Assembly: GCF_003045775.1 (NCBI RefSeq)
Contig: NZ_PXNS01000007.1
Span: 1 to 64,000 of the forward strand
Direction of reading: 5' to 3'
Source of the DNA: Halomonas litopenaei
GTDB lineage: Bacteria > Pseudomonadota > Gammaproteobacteria > Pseudomonadales > Halomonadaceae
Length of the DNA stretch: 64,000 bases
A program made the position numbers and the translations under genes. Under the pieces are notes generated by a model that saw only the letters and a list, made by a program, of their open reading frames with translations, did not search any database and was not told where the DNA came from. Below, piece by piece: positions 40,137 through 49,654 of this stretch; the first letter of the stretch is position 1; each line of letters opens with the position of its first letter.

Positions 40137-42766
40137 TTGCGCTTGTCCTCCACCACCCACTTGTTACCGTCCCAGCTCGCCTTCCAGCCACTGGCCTTGC
40201 CATTGTCGCCGTCGGTCATCACGAACTGCTCCTTGAGCTTGCGCGAGAAACGAATCTGAGCCGGGCGCCCATCCGGGTCCTGGTCCGGCGCATCGAGCAG
40301 GTAGTGGTACTTCTCCGGCAGCTCGGCGGCGTGGGGCTTCAGTTCCTTGACCAGAGGCGGACGGGTCTCCCGGTTCTTGGGAAACTTGCTGGCGGCCAGG
40401 AACAGCCCGCTGGCGCCATCGCGCAGCACGTAGTGGTCTTCCACCTTCTGGCAGGCCAGTTCCGGCATCGGAATCGGATCCATCTTGGGCGGAGCTACTT
40501 CACCGTTGCGCAACAGCTTGCGGGTATTCTTGCAGCTGTCACTGGTGCAGCCGAAGTACTTGCCGAAGCGCCCGGACTTGAGCTGCATCTCGGAGCCGCA
40601 CTTGTCACACTCGATGACCGGGCCGTCGTAGCCCTTGATGCGGAACTTGCCCTGTTCGATCTTGTAGCCGTCACAGTCGGGGCTGTTACCGCAGATATGC
40701 AGCTTGCGCCCTTCATCGATCAGGTAGCTGTCCATGGCGGTGGAACACACCGGACAGCGTTCCTTGGCACGCAGGGCATCGGTCTCGGCTTCTTCGCCGG
40801 CATCGGCGGCGACGGCTTCTTCACCCGGCAGCAGGTCGATGGTGGTCTTGCAGCGCTCCTTGGGCGGCAGGTTGTAGCCGCTGCAGCCGAGGAAGACACC
40901 GGTCGAGGCGGTACGAATCTGCATCTTGCGCCCGCAGGTGGGGCAGTCGATATCGGTGGGTACCGGCTGATTGGGCCGCATCCCCTCGTCGCTCTCGGCC
41001 TTGGCCAGCTCCCCGCGAAACTCCTGATAGAAGGCGTCGAGCAGCTCACGCCAGCTACGCTCGCCCTCGGCGATCTCGTCGAGGCTATCCTCCATGCGCG
41101 CGGTGAAGGAGTAGTCCATCAGGTCGGGGAACGACTCCTTGAGTCGCTCGGTGACGATGTCGCCCAGCTTCTCGGCGTAGAACCGTCGGTTCTCGAGCTT
41201 GACGTAGCCACGATCCTGGATGGTGGAGATGATGGCGGCGTAGGTCGAGGGGCGACCGATGCCGCGCTTCTCCAGCTCCTTGACCAGGCTGGCTTCGGTG
41301 TAACGGGCCGGCGGCTTGGTGAAGTGCTGCCTGGGGTCCAGCGCGTCGAGGTGCATCGGGGTGCCCTCGCCCAGATCCGGCAGCGCCTGATCCTCTTCCT
41401 TGCGCCCCATGGGGGTCATCACTCGGGTGTAGCCATCGAACTTGAGCACCCGGCCCTTGGCCTTGAGCTCGTAGCCGTCCACCACCACGCTCAGGGTCGA
41501 CGACAGGTATTCCGCCGGGGTCATCTGGCAGGCGACAAACTGCCGCCAGATCAGTTCGTACAAGCGCTCGGCATCCCGCTCCATGCCCGCCAGGTCGGTC
41601 GAGCGACGGGACACCTCGGACGGCCGGATGGCTTCGTGAGCCTCCTGGGCGCCTTCCTTGCTGGAATAGCGGTTAGGGGCTTCGGGCAGGTAGCGATCGC
41701 CGAACTCCTCACCGATATAGTCACGCACGCTCTCCACCGCCTCGCGGGACAGGTTGGTCGAGTCGGTACGCATATAGGTGATGTAGCCCGCCTCGTAGAG
41801 CCGCTGGGCCAGGGTCATGGTCTTCTTCACCGAGAACCCCAGCCGGCCACTGGCGGCCTGCTGCAGCGTCGAGGTGATGAAGGGGGCGTTGGGCTTGGAC
41901 CGGGTCGGCTTGTCTTCCCGCGAGGTGATCGCAAGACTGGCCTTGCGCAGCGCAGCGATGCGCTCGAGGGTCTCGCTCTCGCTGGTGGGCCTGAACGTCT
42001 TGCCATCCTGACGTACCAGCTCGAAGCGGATGGCCTCGCCGTCCGGCGTCACCAGATCGGCATGAACGTCCCAGAATTCCTCGGGCACGAAGGCGCGAAT
42101 CTCGCTTTCGCGCTCGCTGATCAGGCGCATGGCCACCGACTGGACACGACCGGCCGAGAGCCCGCGGGCTACCTTGGCCCACAGCAGCGGCGACAGCATG
42201 AAGCCCACCACACGATCGAGGAAGCGGCGAGCCTGCTGGGCCTCGACCCTGGGCATGTTCAGCTGACCGGGGTCGGTGAAGGCTTCCTGGATGGCATTCT
42301 TGGTGATCTCGTTGAACACCACCCGGCGATAGCGTTGCTCGTCCCCACCGATGGTCTCGCGAAGGTGCCAGGCGATGGCTTCCCCTTCGCGGTCCAGATC
42401 GGTCGCGAGATAGACGGTGTCGGCTTTCTCCGCCAGCTTCTTGAGCTCGGCCACGACCTTTTCCTTGCCCGGCAGGATCTCGTAGTTGGCCTGCCAGCCA
42501 TGGTCGGGGTCGATACCCATGCGTCGTATCAGCTGGCTATGCGCCTTCTGCTGCTTGTAGACCGCCTTTTCCTCAGCCGACATCTTGCGCGTCGCGGCCG
42601 CCTGGCGAGCCCGCTCCTTGGGATCGGAAGCCGCCTTGCCAGAGCCGCTGGTCGGAAGATCACGGATGTGACCCACGCTCGACTTCACGATGAACTCGTT
42701 GCCGAGGTACTTGTTGATCGTCTTCGCCTTGGCGGGCGACTCGACGATGACCAGAGACTTGCCCAT
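40133..42766 (-). CDS. topA: DNA topoisomerase I
   Basis: An 877-residue type IA enzyme (E. coli TopA 865) that relaxes negative supercoils. N-terminal Toprim domain ([32 protein letters not shown]), active-site Tyr in [14 protein letters not shown] near residue 325, and C-terminal zinc ribbons DCPTCGRKM...[10 protein letters not shown]...C and ECDKCGSEM...C, then a basic tail ending KWVVEDKRK. Coupled to the DUF6586 gene downstream. Confidence 0.98.
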   Translation of the reverse strand: MGKSLVIVESPAKAKTINKYLGNEFIVKSSVGHIRDLPTSGSGKAASDPKERARQAAATRKMSAEEKAVYKQQKAHSQLIRRMGIDPDHGWQANYEILPGKEKVVAELKKLAEKADTVYLATDLDREGEAIAWHLRETIGGDEQRYRRVVFNEITKNAIQEAFTDPGQLNMPRVEAQQARRFLDRVVGFMLSPLLWAKVARGLSAGRVQSVAMRLISERESEIRAFVPEEFWDVHADLVTPDGEAIRFELVRQDGKTFRPTSESETLERIAALRKASLAITSREDKPTRSKPNAPFITSTLQQAASGRLGFSVKKTMTLAQRLYEAGYITYMRTDSTNLSREAVESVRDYIGEEFGDRYLPEAPNRYSSKEGAQEAHEAIRPSEVSRRSTDLAGMERDAERLYELIWRQFVACQMTPAEYLSSTLSVVVDGYELKAKGRVLKFDGYTRVMTPMGRKEEDQALPDLGEGTPMHLDALDPRQHFTKPPARYTEASLVKELEKRGIGRPSTYAAIISTIQDRGYVKLENRRFYAEKLGDIVTERLKESFPDLMDYSFTARMEDSLDEIAEGERSWRELLDAFYQEFRGELAKAESDEGMRPNQPVPTDIDCPTCGRKMQIRTASTGVFLGCSGYNLPPKERCKTTIDLLPGEEAVAADAGEEAETDALRAKERCPVCSTAMDSYLIDEGRKLHICGNSPDCDGYKIEQGKFRIKGYDGPVIECDKCGSEMQLKSGRFGKYFGCTSDSCKNTRKLLRNGEVAPPKMDPIPMPELACQKVEDHYVLRDGASGLFLAASKFPKNRETRPPLVKELKPHAAELPEKYHYLLDAPDQDPDGRPAQIRFSRKLKEQFVMTDGDNGKASGWKASWDGNKWVVEDKRK

Positions 42767-43020
42767 AGTACTCCACAGTAGTCAGGGCGCCGCGCTCCTT
42801 GGCGAACGCCAGTATGTGCCACTCCCGCCGATGGTGGACGGGAAAAATGCGCTTACCCTAACCCAGCGCCGAACGTCGCGCCAGTCACATCGGTTCGAGC
42901 CCCAGGCAGGCTAGACGCATGCCCAGTCGTTTCCCCACGACTGACGCCCTGGCGTCCACCTGACATCGCCAAGAGACTAGCCCTTACCTCGACGGCCGAC
43001 AAGCCGCCCCTCAGAACCGA
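42767..43020. other. Intergenic region upstream of topA, nothing recognised
   Basis: About 250 bp between the topA start and the terminator of the DUF3141 gene. It should contain the topA promoter; no strong hexamers, repeats or small gene stood out. Confidence 0.4.
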
Positions 43021-43047
43021 CTTGCCCCTGCACGAAGCAGGGGCAAG
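43021..43047 (-). terminator. Hairpin downstream of the DUF3141 gene
   Basis: A perfect 11-bp stem (CTTGCCCCTGC/GCAGGGGCAAG) with an ACGAA loop, 52 nt beyond the stop on the minus strand. Confidence 0.6.
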
Positions 43048-43098
43048 CGGAATGGTCGATGTCTCACACTCGATCATCGAAGGCGGTCAGGCGCTTGA

Positions 43099-45888
43099 CT
43101 AGCGCTTGCGCCGCTGCCCTCGGGGCGATCCAGTGCTGCGCCGACGGGTCGCTGCAGGCGCCTTCTCGGCGTCATTGCCTCCCTCGCGAGAGGCTGGCGT
43201 GGCGGCCTGGGCAGCCTTGGGCTCGGCCTCAGCCACAGGCTTGGTCTCGACCTCAGGCTTGGCCTCAGGTTTGGCCTCAGGTTTGGCCTCAGTTTTAGCG
43301 TCAGCCGCCGGTTTGGCCTCGGACTTGGTCTCGGGCTTGGCCTCAGGTTTAGTTTCAGCCGCCGGCTTGGACTCGGGCTTGGTCTCGGGCTTGGCCTCGG
43401 TTTTAGCGTCAACCGCAGGCTTGGGCTCGGGCTTCGCCTCAGGTTTAGTTTCAGGCTTCGCTTCGGCAGCCGGCTTCGCCTCGGTCCTCGCCTGGGCCTT
43501 TGCCGCAGGCGCATCAGCAGGCTCGGCGTCGGCCTTGGGCGCGGCCTGGGCCTGCCCTTCGACGCGGGAAGCTTCGCTTGCAGATTGACGAGTGCCGCGC
43601 TTGGCTGACGTGCCGCTAGCCGGCGACGTCTTGGCGCTGCTGTTACCACTGGCCCCACCACTGCGGCGGGCCGTACGACGCGTTGCCGGACGGGCCTTGC
43701 CAAACAGCGCCTTGATACGCTCGAAACGAGCGGCGGCGTGCTCGCTGAGCTCACCGCTGGCCGCCAGTACATGCTCGATATGCTCGATATGGCCGTCGAT
43801 CGTCTTGGCATCGAGCCCCTTGAGCAGCTCGGGAATGGCCTCCAGCGCAGCCTCACGATCCTGCTTCAGGATAAAGAACTGATCGCGCATCAGATGCTTG
43901 AAGTCTTCCAGCCGCAGCTCCGGCTCAAGCTCGCTGCGTGACGCCTGCAGGCGGCGGAAATTGCGGCCATCGGTAGCAGGAGCACCACCCAGCACGAAGA
44001 TCACCGAGCGCATCACGGCCTCGTGGGCGCCGCCTTGCGCCACCTGCTCGCGCACCTCCTGCTGGCGACGCTGGATAAAGCGACGACGCTCCGGCTCGGA
44101 GCCAGGCACCTGACGCTCACCCTCCACGGCGCCTTTCAGCCCCACCAGCGACTGCAACAGCGGCTGACCATAGAGGTCAAGGAAGGCCTTCTCGAGGGCG
44201 CGATCGCGCAGTACCCGCCAGGCATCCAGTGTCCGCGAGATCAGGCTCGACCCGATGTCCTCATACACTCGGAAGATGTTGTCATCACCGAGTTCATGAC
44301 GATGCTTGCGCACCGACTCCGCCATGACCGGCAACGTCGACATCATCGGATTACGATCGGACAGCAGGCGATAGCCCATGCGATTGGGGTGCATCTTGCG
44401 CATCCAGCGAGCCGACTCCGGTGTCGACACGGCACGAATCCAGGGTTGCAGGAACTGACGATAAAGCCCCAGATTGATCTCCGAGACCCTGGCCACCGTG
44501 GCGAAACGCCGCTCGTCCTCGGGGCTATGCTTGACCACCTGATTCAGATCGTCGAGGTCCCGGGTGGAGAACTCCAGCAGGTAGTCCCGCTCGATCAATT
44601 CGGCGTCGGGCCGCTCGCTGGCCTTGGACACCGTGGTCTCGTAGAGCCCCGGCGGCAGCACGTCGATGTAGTCCATATTGGCGGTGAACTCGGCGTGTTC
44701 CTTGCGCGAGACGCTGCCGGAAACGAAGATACCGAGGTGGCCGGTCTTGTCATGGACGCAGTAGACGATGGTCTGCTCGTTGGCGATGATGTCGTCGACG
44801 CCGTCGTAGAGGTCACGTACCCAGCCAAGCGCCTGAGGCGGCGGCGTGATGTCATCACCTTGTGAGCAGAACACCACCACCGGGGATCGCACGTTGCGAA
44901 GATCGATACGGCGCCCGTCGGACGTCACCAGCTGGGCCGTGGACAGGCGATTGCCGACAAACAGGTTGTCGACGATGTACTGGATCTCTTCTCCACCCAG
45001 CACCACATGGCCGCCCCACCAGCGCTCGAACTGAAGATAGCGATCGGCTTCGGTATCGACATGGGCGTACAGGTTGTACTGCTTGTCCCACCAGGTGTTG
45101 GCCGGATTGAGGCGTTCGAAGTTCTGCACCAGCCAGGCTCCGTCGAACAGGCCATCGCCCATGTCCGAGAGCATATGGGTGGCCCAGCTGCCGCCGGTCA
45201 TGCCGCCGGTATAGCGCATCGGCGCCTTGCCGCGCTCCCCGGCCCAGTAGGACAGCGGTGCACCGGCGATCAGGATCGGTCCGAACAGCTCGGGCTCCAG
45301 CGCTGCCGCCATCATGATCTGCCAGCCCGCCTGACAGTTGCCCACGACCATGGGTTTTTCGCTATCGGGATGCAGCTCCGTCACATGACGCAGGAAGGTG
45401 ACCTCGGCTTCAACCACGTCCTCGACCCGCTGCCCCGGGACGGGATAGGGCATGAAGGCGATGAAGTAGCAGGGATGGCCGGCGCGCAGAGCGATACCGA
45501 TCTCGCTGTCGGGCTTGAAGCCACCGATACCCGGGCCATGTCCGGCGCGCGGGTCGACCACCACGAAGGGGCGTGCCAGTTCATCGGTCTCGACACCCTC
45601 GGGCGGGTGCACGCGCAAAAGCTCATAGTTGACGGGGCGAGGCAGGGTCTCGCCTTCCATCACGATGTCGGTATCGAAGCCAAGTACGGTGGGGCGGGTC
45701 TTCTCGATATGTTCGAGGTATTCGTTGCCGCGCTGGCGCATGACATCCCAGTAGAGGATGCTGCGCTCGACGCTGTCACGCCAGTAGTCGGCCGCGGCAC
45801 GGCCGAAGCCGAAGGGGTCGAACAGTGGAGCAAAGGGTTCCGCCAGCGCGAACAGGGGCGCGGTGGCGCTTGGCATCAACGCATTCAT
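43099..45888 (-). CDS. DUF3141 PHA-synthase-like protein with long EAKP-repeat tail
   Basis: A 929-residue cytoplasmic protein. Residues about 25-760 are a DUF3141 alpha/beta-hydrolase region: FVVVDPRAGHGPGIGGFKPDSEIG, a nucleophile elbow with Cys (VVGNCQAGWQ, as in polyhydroxyalkanoate synthases), FCSQGDDITPPPQALGW with the acid and HDKTGHLGIFVSG with the His. The last about 170 residues are low-complexity Ala/Lys/Pro/Glu repeats ending in a basic RRRSTGSPRGQRRKR, like histone-H1-like or phasin tails. Substrate is unproven; a PHA-granule or acyl-thioester role is inference. Start ATG 45888 (MNALMPSATAP) has GGGAG 8 nt upstream; the frame continues to 46008 without support. Confidence 0.85.
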   Translation of the reverse strand: MNALMPSATAPLFALAEPFAPLFDPFGFGRAAADYWRDSVERSILYWDVMRQRGNEYLEHIEKTRPTVLGFDTDIVMEGETLPRPVNYELLRVHPPEGVETDELARPFVVVDPRAGHGPGIGGFKPDSEIGIALRAGHPCYFIAFMPYPVPGQRVEDVVEAEVTFLRHVTELHPDSEKPMVVGNCQAGWQIMMAAALEPELFGPILIAGAPLSYWAGERGKAPMRYTGGMTGGSWATHMLSDMGDGLFDGAWLVQNFERLNPANTWWDKQYNLYAHVDTEADRYLQFERWWGGHVVLGGEEIQYIVDNLFVGNRLSTAQLVTSDGRRIDLRNVRSPVVVFCSQGDDITPPPQALGWVRDLYDGVDDIIANEQTIVYCVHDKTGHLGIFVSGSVSRKEHAEFTANMDYIDVLPPGLYETTVSKASERPDAELIERDYLLEFSTRDLDDLNQVVKHSPEDERRFATVARVSEINLGLYRQFLQPWIRAVSTPESARWMRKMHPNRMGYRLLSDRNPMMSTLPVMAESVRKHRHELGDDNIFRVYEDIGSSLISRTLDAWRVLRDRALEKAFLDLYGQPLLQSLVGLKGAVEGERQVPGSEPERRRFIQRRQQEVREQVAQGGAHEAVMRSVIFVLGGAPATDGRNFRRLQASRSELEPELRLEDFKHLMRDQFFILKQDREAALEAIPELLKGLDAKTIDGHIEHIEHVLAASGELSEHAAARFERIKALFGKARPATRRTARRSGGASGNSSAKTSPASGTSAKRGTRQSASEASRVEGQAQAAPKADAEPADAPAAKAQARTEAKPAAEAKPETKPEAKPEPKPAVDAKTEAKPETKPESKPAAETKPEAKPETKSEAKPAADAKTEAKPEAKPEAKPEVETKPVAEAEPKAAQAATPASREGGNDAEKAPAATRRRSTGSPRGQRRKR
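43236..43490 (-). repeat. 12-nt tandem repeats that encode (E/T)-A/T-K-P units
   Basis: Variants of GGCTTGGCCTCA (plus strand) repeat about twenty times, encoding EAKP, ETKP and TEAKPE units at the end of the DUF3141 protein. Copy number is likely to vary between strains. Confidence 0.8.
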
Positions 45889-45935
45889 ATAGGCTCCCAG
45901 GGTTGCGTGATGCGCAGCAGGCGATCCTTGCGTCT

Positions 45936-45981
45936 GCGCACTTGTTGCAGTGCAATATAGCGCAATAATGCAGGTACTGCG
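45936..45981. promoter_or_regulatory. TGC/GCA-rich palindromic region upstream of the DUF3141 gene
   Basis: Within 46 nt, about 50-90 nt upstream of the start codon, there is a perfect TTGCAGTGCAA palindrome (45945-45955) plus further TGCGCA, GCGCAA and TGCAGG pieces. PhaR repressors of PHA genes bind TGC-rich, loosely palindromic DNA, so this could be such an operator; TATATT on the minus strand, beside it, could be a -10. Confidence 0.4.
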
Positions 45982-46042
45982 AAGCCCCCTCCTTTCGGAG
46001 CTGCACATCGTGTAGGAGATTCACTGTAGAGCGGGTACGCTC

Positions 46043-46075
46043 AAAAACACAACGCCCGGCAATGCCGGGCGTTGT
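46043..46075 (-). terminator. Rho-independent terminator of lipA
   Basis: A 12-bp perfect stem (ACAACGCCCGGC/GCCGGGCGTTGT) with an AAT loop, followed on the minus strand by GTGTTTTTG; 25 nt after the lipA stop. Confidence 0.8.
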
Positions 46076-46100
46076 GGGTAGCTGAAATACCGCTTTCGCT

Positions 46101-47102
46101 CTACTTCACTTCGATACCGTGTGCCTGCTGATCGGCATGGTAGGACGAGCGCACCAACGGGCCGGAAGCCACGTGGGTGAAGCCCATGGCGCGCCCCTGC
46201 TCGGCGAACCAGTCGAACGTGGACGGCGGCACCCAGCGATCCACCGGCAGGTGATTGCGAGACGGCTGCATGTACTGCCCCAGGGTCAGCATATCCACGT
46301 CGTGGGCACGCAGGTCGCGCATCACCTCGATGACCTGCTCGTCGGTCTCGCCGACACCCAGCATCAAGCCAGACTTGGTCATCACTTCGGGACGGCGGGC
46401 CTTGTAGCCCTTGAGCAGGTCCAGCGACCACTGATAGTCGGCCCCCGGCCGCACCTTGCGATACAGACTCGGCACCGTCTCCAGGTTGTGGTTGAAGACG
46501 TCGGGCGGCGTGGTCTCGAGGATGTCCAGCGCCACCTCCATGCGACCACGAAAGTCCGGCACCAGTACCTCGATCTCGATGCTCGGGCTATCACGACGAA
46601 TCTCGCGGATGCAGTCGACGAAGTGCTGGGCACCGCCGTCACGCAGATCGTCACGGTCGACGGAGGTCACCACCACATAGTTCAGGCGCATCTCGGCGAT
46701 GGCCTCGGCCAGTTCGCGCGGCTCGCGCTCGTTCAGGGCGTTGGGACGCCCGTGAGCCACATCACAGAACGGGCAGCGGCGGGTACAGATATCGCCCATG
46801 ATCATGAAGGTGGCGGTACCGCCGTTGAAGCACTCGCCCAGGTTGGGGCATGAGGCTTCCTCGCAGACGGTGTGCAGGCCATGACGTCGCAGGGTCTCCT
46901 TGATACGGGTGACTTCCTTGGACACCGGCATGCGTACCCTGAGCCAGTCCGGCTTGCGCGGAATCTCCTCCGTGGGGATCACCTTGACCGGGATCCGCGC
47001 CACCTTGTCGGCGCCGCGAAGCTTCACTCCCCTTTCGCTGCGGGCGTTCTTCTTGGCCTTGGCGGCGGCGGCCGCCGCCTGGATGGCGGAACTGTCTGTC
47101 AT
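46101..47102 (-). CDS. lipA: Lipoyl synthase
   Basis: A 333-residue radical-SAM enzyme that inserts two sulfurs into octanoyl groups on lipoyl domains. It has both iron-sulfur motifs, [12 protein letters not shown] and [10 protein letters not shown], and the C-terminal SSYHADQQ with the Ser that ligates the auxiliary cluster. Start ATG 47102 ([12 protein letters not shown]) has AGGA 8 nt upstream; a longer frame to 47177 overlaps lipB. Downstream of lipB on the same strand. Confidence 0.96.
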   Translation of the reverse strand: MTDSSAIQAAAAAAKAKKNARSERGVKLRGADKVARIPVKVIPTEEIPRKPDWLRVRMPVSKEVTRIKETLRRHGLHTVCEEASCPNLGECFNGGTATFMIMGDICTRRCPFCDVAHGRPNALNEREPRELAEAIAEMRLNYVVVTSVDRDDLRDGGAQHFVDCIREIRRDSPSIEIEVLVPDFRGRMEVALDILETTPPDVFNHNLETVPSLYRKVRPGADYQWSLDLLKGYKARRPEVMTKSGLMLGVGETDEQVIEVMRDLRAHDVDMLTLGQYMQPSRNHLPVDRWVPPSTFDWFAEQGRAMGFTHVASGPLVRSSYHADQQAHGIEVK

Positions 47103-47169
47103 TTCACTGTCCTGTGAGGATCGCTCGGGAGACACGTTGCTGTGACGGCCTTCGGCGTGCCCTGTGCGA

Positions 47170-47841
47170 TCAGTCAAAATTGTGGGCGTCGAGCACTCCC
47201 GGCAAGCCGGGGCGCTCGATCAGTTCGCGTTGTCCCAGTCGCGTCGCCAGCGTGCGCAATAGCCGACGCGCTTCGGCTTCCATGTCCAGCCTCGAAGAGA
47301 CCAGATCGGCCAGCCGGGTCATCTCGAGTCCAGCGTAGCCACATGGGTTGATAAACGAAAATGGCGTGAGATCGACCTCGAGATTGACCGCGATGCCATG
47401 AAAACTGGCACCCCGTCGAATCCTCAACCCCAACGAGGCAATCTTGCGTTCACCGACGTACACGCCAGGCGCGTCAGGCCGGGCGCTTGCCTCGATGCCA
47501 TGCTCGCCCAGGGCATCGACCACGCTGTCTTCCAGCGCACTGACGAGGTCTCGGACCCCCAGTCTGGCACGCTTGACATCGATCAGCGGGTACAGCACAA
47601 GCTGACCCGGGCCGTGGTAGGTCACCTGCCCGCCGCGATCGGTCTCCACCACCGGAATCTCGCCCGGCATCAACAGGTGCTCGGGCTTGCCTGCCTGGCC
47701 CTGGGTGAACACCGGCGGGTGCTGGACCACCCAGATCTGGTCAGGCGTATCGCCATCTCGGGTGTCGGTCAGTTCGCGCATCGCCTGCCACACTGGCCGA
47801 TAGGGCTTGAGCCCCAGATGATAGACGTCGATCGCCTCCAT
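47170..47841 (-). CDS. lipB: Octanoyl-ACP:protein octanoyltransferase
   Basis: A 223-residue enzyme that moves octanoate from acyl-carrier protein to lipoyl domains, the substrate for Lip[21 protein letters not shown], the lysine in KIASLGLRI and the acyl-accepting Cys in FINPCGYAG are visible. I use ATG 47841, which overlaps the DUF493 gene stop; GTG 47844 is an alternative. Confidence 0.95.
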   Translation of the reverse strand: MEAIDVYHLGLKPYRPVWQAMRELTDTRDGDTPDQIWVVQHPPVFTQGQAGKPEHLLMPGEIPVVETDRGGQVTYHGPGQLVLYPLIDVKRARLGVRDLVSALEDSVVDALGEHGIEASARPDAPGVYVGERKIASLGLRIRRGASFHGIAVNLEVDLTPFSFINPCGYAGLEMTRLADLVSSRLDMEAEARRLLRTLATRLGQRELIERPGLPGVLDAHNFD

Positions 47842-48149
47842 CACACCACCATGTGCACGCGGCCTGTGGCCTTGAGTTCGTCGAACAGCGCCTTGAGCTG
47901 GGCTTCACCGGTGGCGCGCATGGTCAACCGCACCGACTGGAAGCGCCCGTTGCGACTGTCGACCACCTCGAGGCTGCTGCCCTCGAAGGTAGGATCATGG
48001 CGATGCACGATCTGGCTGACGGTGGCGGCGAAGTCCTCGGCAGCATCTCCGACCACCTTGATCGGATAGTCGCAGGGAAAGGTGATGGTGACATCCGCCG
48101 GATCCGGCCCTGCCTGGGTGCGCAGATCGCGAAAGGTCCTGTCGTTCAT
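47841..48149 (-). CDS. ybeD: YbeD/DUF493 family protein
   Basis: A 102-residue regulatory-fold protein (ferredoxin-like, ACT-similar). [19 protein letters not shown] near residue 21 and the C-terminal [11 protein letters not shown] are typical. Conserved next to lipB and dacA in gammaproteobacteria, with a suggested but unproven lipoate-related role. Its stop overlaps the lipB start. Confidence 0.92.
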   Translation of the reverse strand: MNDRTFRDLRTQAGPDPADVTITFPCDYPIKVVGDAAEDFAATVSQIVHRHDPTFEGSSLEVVDSRNGRFQSVRLTMRATGEAQLKALFDELKATGRVHMVV

Positions 48150-48210
48150 CCGATGCCCCTTACAATGGATACCCGAGTATTCTACTCAACCTTGGCATCA
48201 CGACCAAGGA

Positions 48211-48241
48211 CGCCGGCCGAGGCGGCTCACCTCGGCCGGCG
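48211..48241 (-). terminator. Hairpin downstream of dacA
   Basis: A perfect 12-bp stem (CGCCGGCCGAGG/CCTCGGCCGGCG) with a 7-nt loop between dacA and ybeD, 53 nt after dacA. No T-tract. Confidence 0.5.
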
Positions 48242-48293
48242 TCACGGCGACCACAGGGCGCGCATTGACGCCAGGGCCGCACCACAGGGACGA

Positions 48294-49514
48294 TCAGTCG
48301 AACCAGCCGCCGACCAGGTCGCTGAAGAAGCGCTGGACCTTGTCGATCATGCGTTTGAACAGCCCACCCTGCTCTACCGCTTCCAGCGCCACCAGGTCAC
48401 GCTCGCCGACCACCTCGTCCCCGAGGCGCACCTCCATGGTGCCGACCCGCTGGCCGGCGGCGATGGGTGCGGTCAAGCCACTGTCGATGTCCAGGCGCGC
48501 GGTGAGCTCGTCATTGCGGTTGCGCGGCACGGTCATGTAGACGCCATTGTCGACGCCCACCTTGAGCTCGTTGGTGCTGCCTTCCCACACCCGCGGCGTA
48601 TTGAGTACGGCGCCACGGTCATACAGCTTCAGCGTCTCGTAGTAGCGGAAGCCATAGCTCAGAAGCTTCTGGGTTTCCTGGGCGCGGGCTTCTTCGGAGC
48701 TGGTCCCCATCACCACCGAGATCAACCGCATGTCATCACGCTGGCCCGAGGACACCAGGCAGTAGCCGGCCTCTTCGGTCCAGCCGGTCTTGAGGCCGTC
48801 GACGCTGGGGTCGCGCCACAACAGACGGTTGCGGTTGGCCTGTTCGATGCCGTTGTAGGTGAAGTGCTTCTGGCTGTAGATGGCGTAGTGTTCCGGGTAG
48901 TCCAGAATAATGTGCCTGGCCAGACGCATCAGGTCCCGAGCCGAGGAGTAGTGATTCTCCGACGGCAGCCCGGTAGCGTTCTCGTAGTGGGTGTTCTCCA
49001 TGCCCAGCTGGGTGGCGTGCTGGTTCATCAGGTCGGCAAAGGGGTCCTCGCCGCCGGCCAGATACTCGGACATGGCGACGCTGGCGTCATTGCCGGAGAC
49101 GATGACGATACCGTGGAGCAGTTCCTCGACGGAGACACGAGTACCGACCTCGACAAACATCTTCGAGCCGCCGGTACGCCAGGCCTTCTCGCTGATCGGC
49201 ACCATGTCGTCGGGCTGGATGTTGCCCCGATCAAGTTCACGTTCGACCAGGTACGCCGTCATCAGCTTGGTCAGGCTGGCCGGCGGCAGGCGCTGGTCAG
49301 AATTGTGCTCGGCCAGGACTCGTCCGCTGTTGGCGTCGATCAGGATCCAGGACTTGGCCGCCAGCTGAGGCGGTGCCGGGATCATGACCTGGGGCTCTGG
49401 CACGTCCGGTGTCGGCGAGTCGGGCTGCTGAGCACTCGTCAGGGGTGCCACCAGGGCCGCACATACAAAGGCCACGGGCAACCAGCGGCGAGTAAAGGAT
49501 GACTTAGCGATCAT
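48294..49514 (-). CDS. dacA: D-alanyl-D-alanine carboxypeptidase (PBP5/6 family)
   Basis: A 406-residue penicillin-binding protein that trims the terminal D-Ala from pentapeptides. It has a signal peptide, the active-site PASLTKLM (SxxK, about residue 78), SGNDAS (SxN), DGLKTGWT (KTG), a PBP5 C-terminal domain (TVPRNRNDELTARLDIDSGLTAPI) and a C-terminal amphipathic membrane anchor (GGLFKRMIDKVQRFFSDLVGGWF). It lies between rlpA and ybeD in the conserved elongasome cluster. Confidence 0.96.
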   Translation of the reverse strand: MIAKSSFTRRWLPVAFVCAALVAPLTSAQQPDSPTPDVPEPQVMIPAPPQLAAKSWILIDANSGRVLAEHNSDQRLPPASLTKLMTAYLVERELDRGNIQPDDMVPISEKAWRTGGSKMFVEVGTRVSVEELLHGIVIVSGNDASVAMSEYLAGGEDPFADLMNQHATQLGMENTHYENATGLPSENHYSSARDLMRLARHIILDYPEHYAIYSQKHFTYNGIEQANRNRLLWRDPSVDGLKTGWTEEAGYCLVSSGQRDDMRLISVVMGTSSEEARAQETQKLLSYGFRYYETLKLYDRGAVLNTPRVWEGSTNELKVGVDNGVYMTVPRNRNDELTARLDIDSGLTAPIAAGQRVGTMEVRLGDEVVGERDLVALEAVEQGGLFKRMIDKVQRFFSDLVGGWFD

Positions 49515-49654
49515 GGTGAAATGTCTCGTTACAACAATCAGGGAAAGCGGTGATCAGGGCCACCGCACAATGCTTCCAACAGCCGGCCTCACTGGAACCG
49601 CCGGCATCGACCGGCCGGACGATCAGCGAGGCGTCGGCTGCACTTCGTCGATAC

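Noticed and set aside
40130..42781. 883-codon open frame on the plus strand opposite topA
   Set aside because: Antisense shadow of topA in GC-rich DNA; amino-acid make-up (Gly/His/Leu/Val rich) and lack of motifs are typical of such shadows.
43236..43490. CRISPR-like regular repeats
   Set aside because: The 12-nt repeats are in frame, encode EAKP units, and have no spacers.
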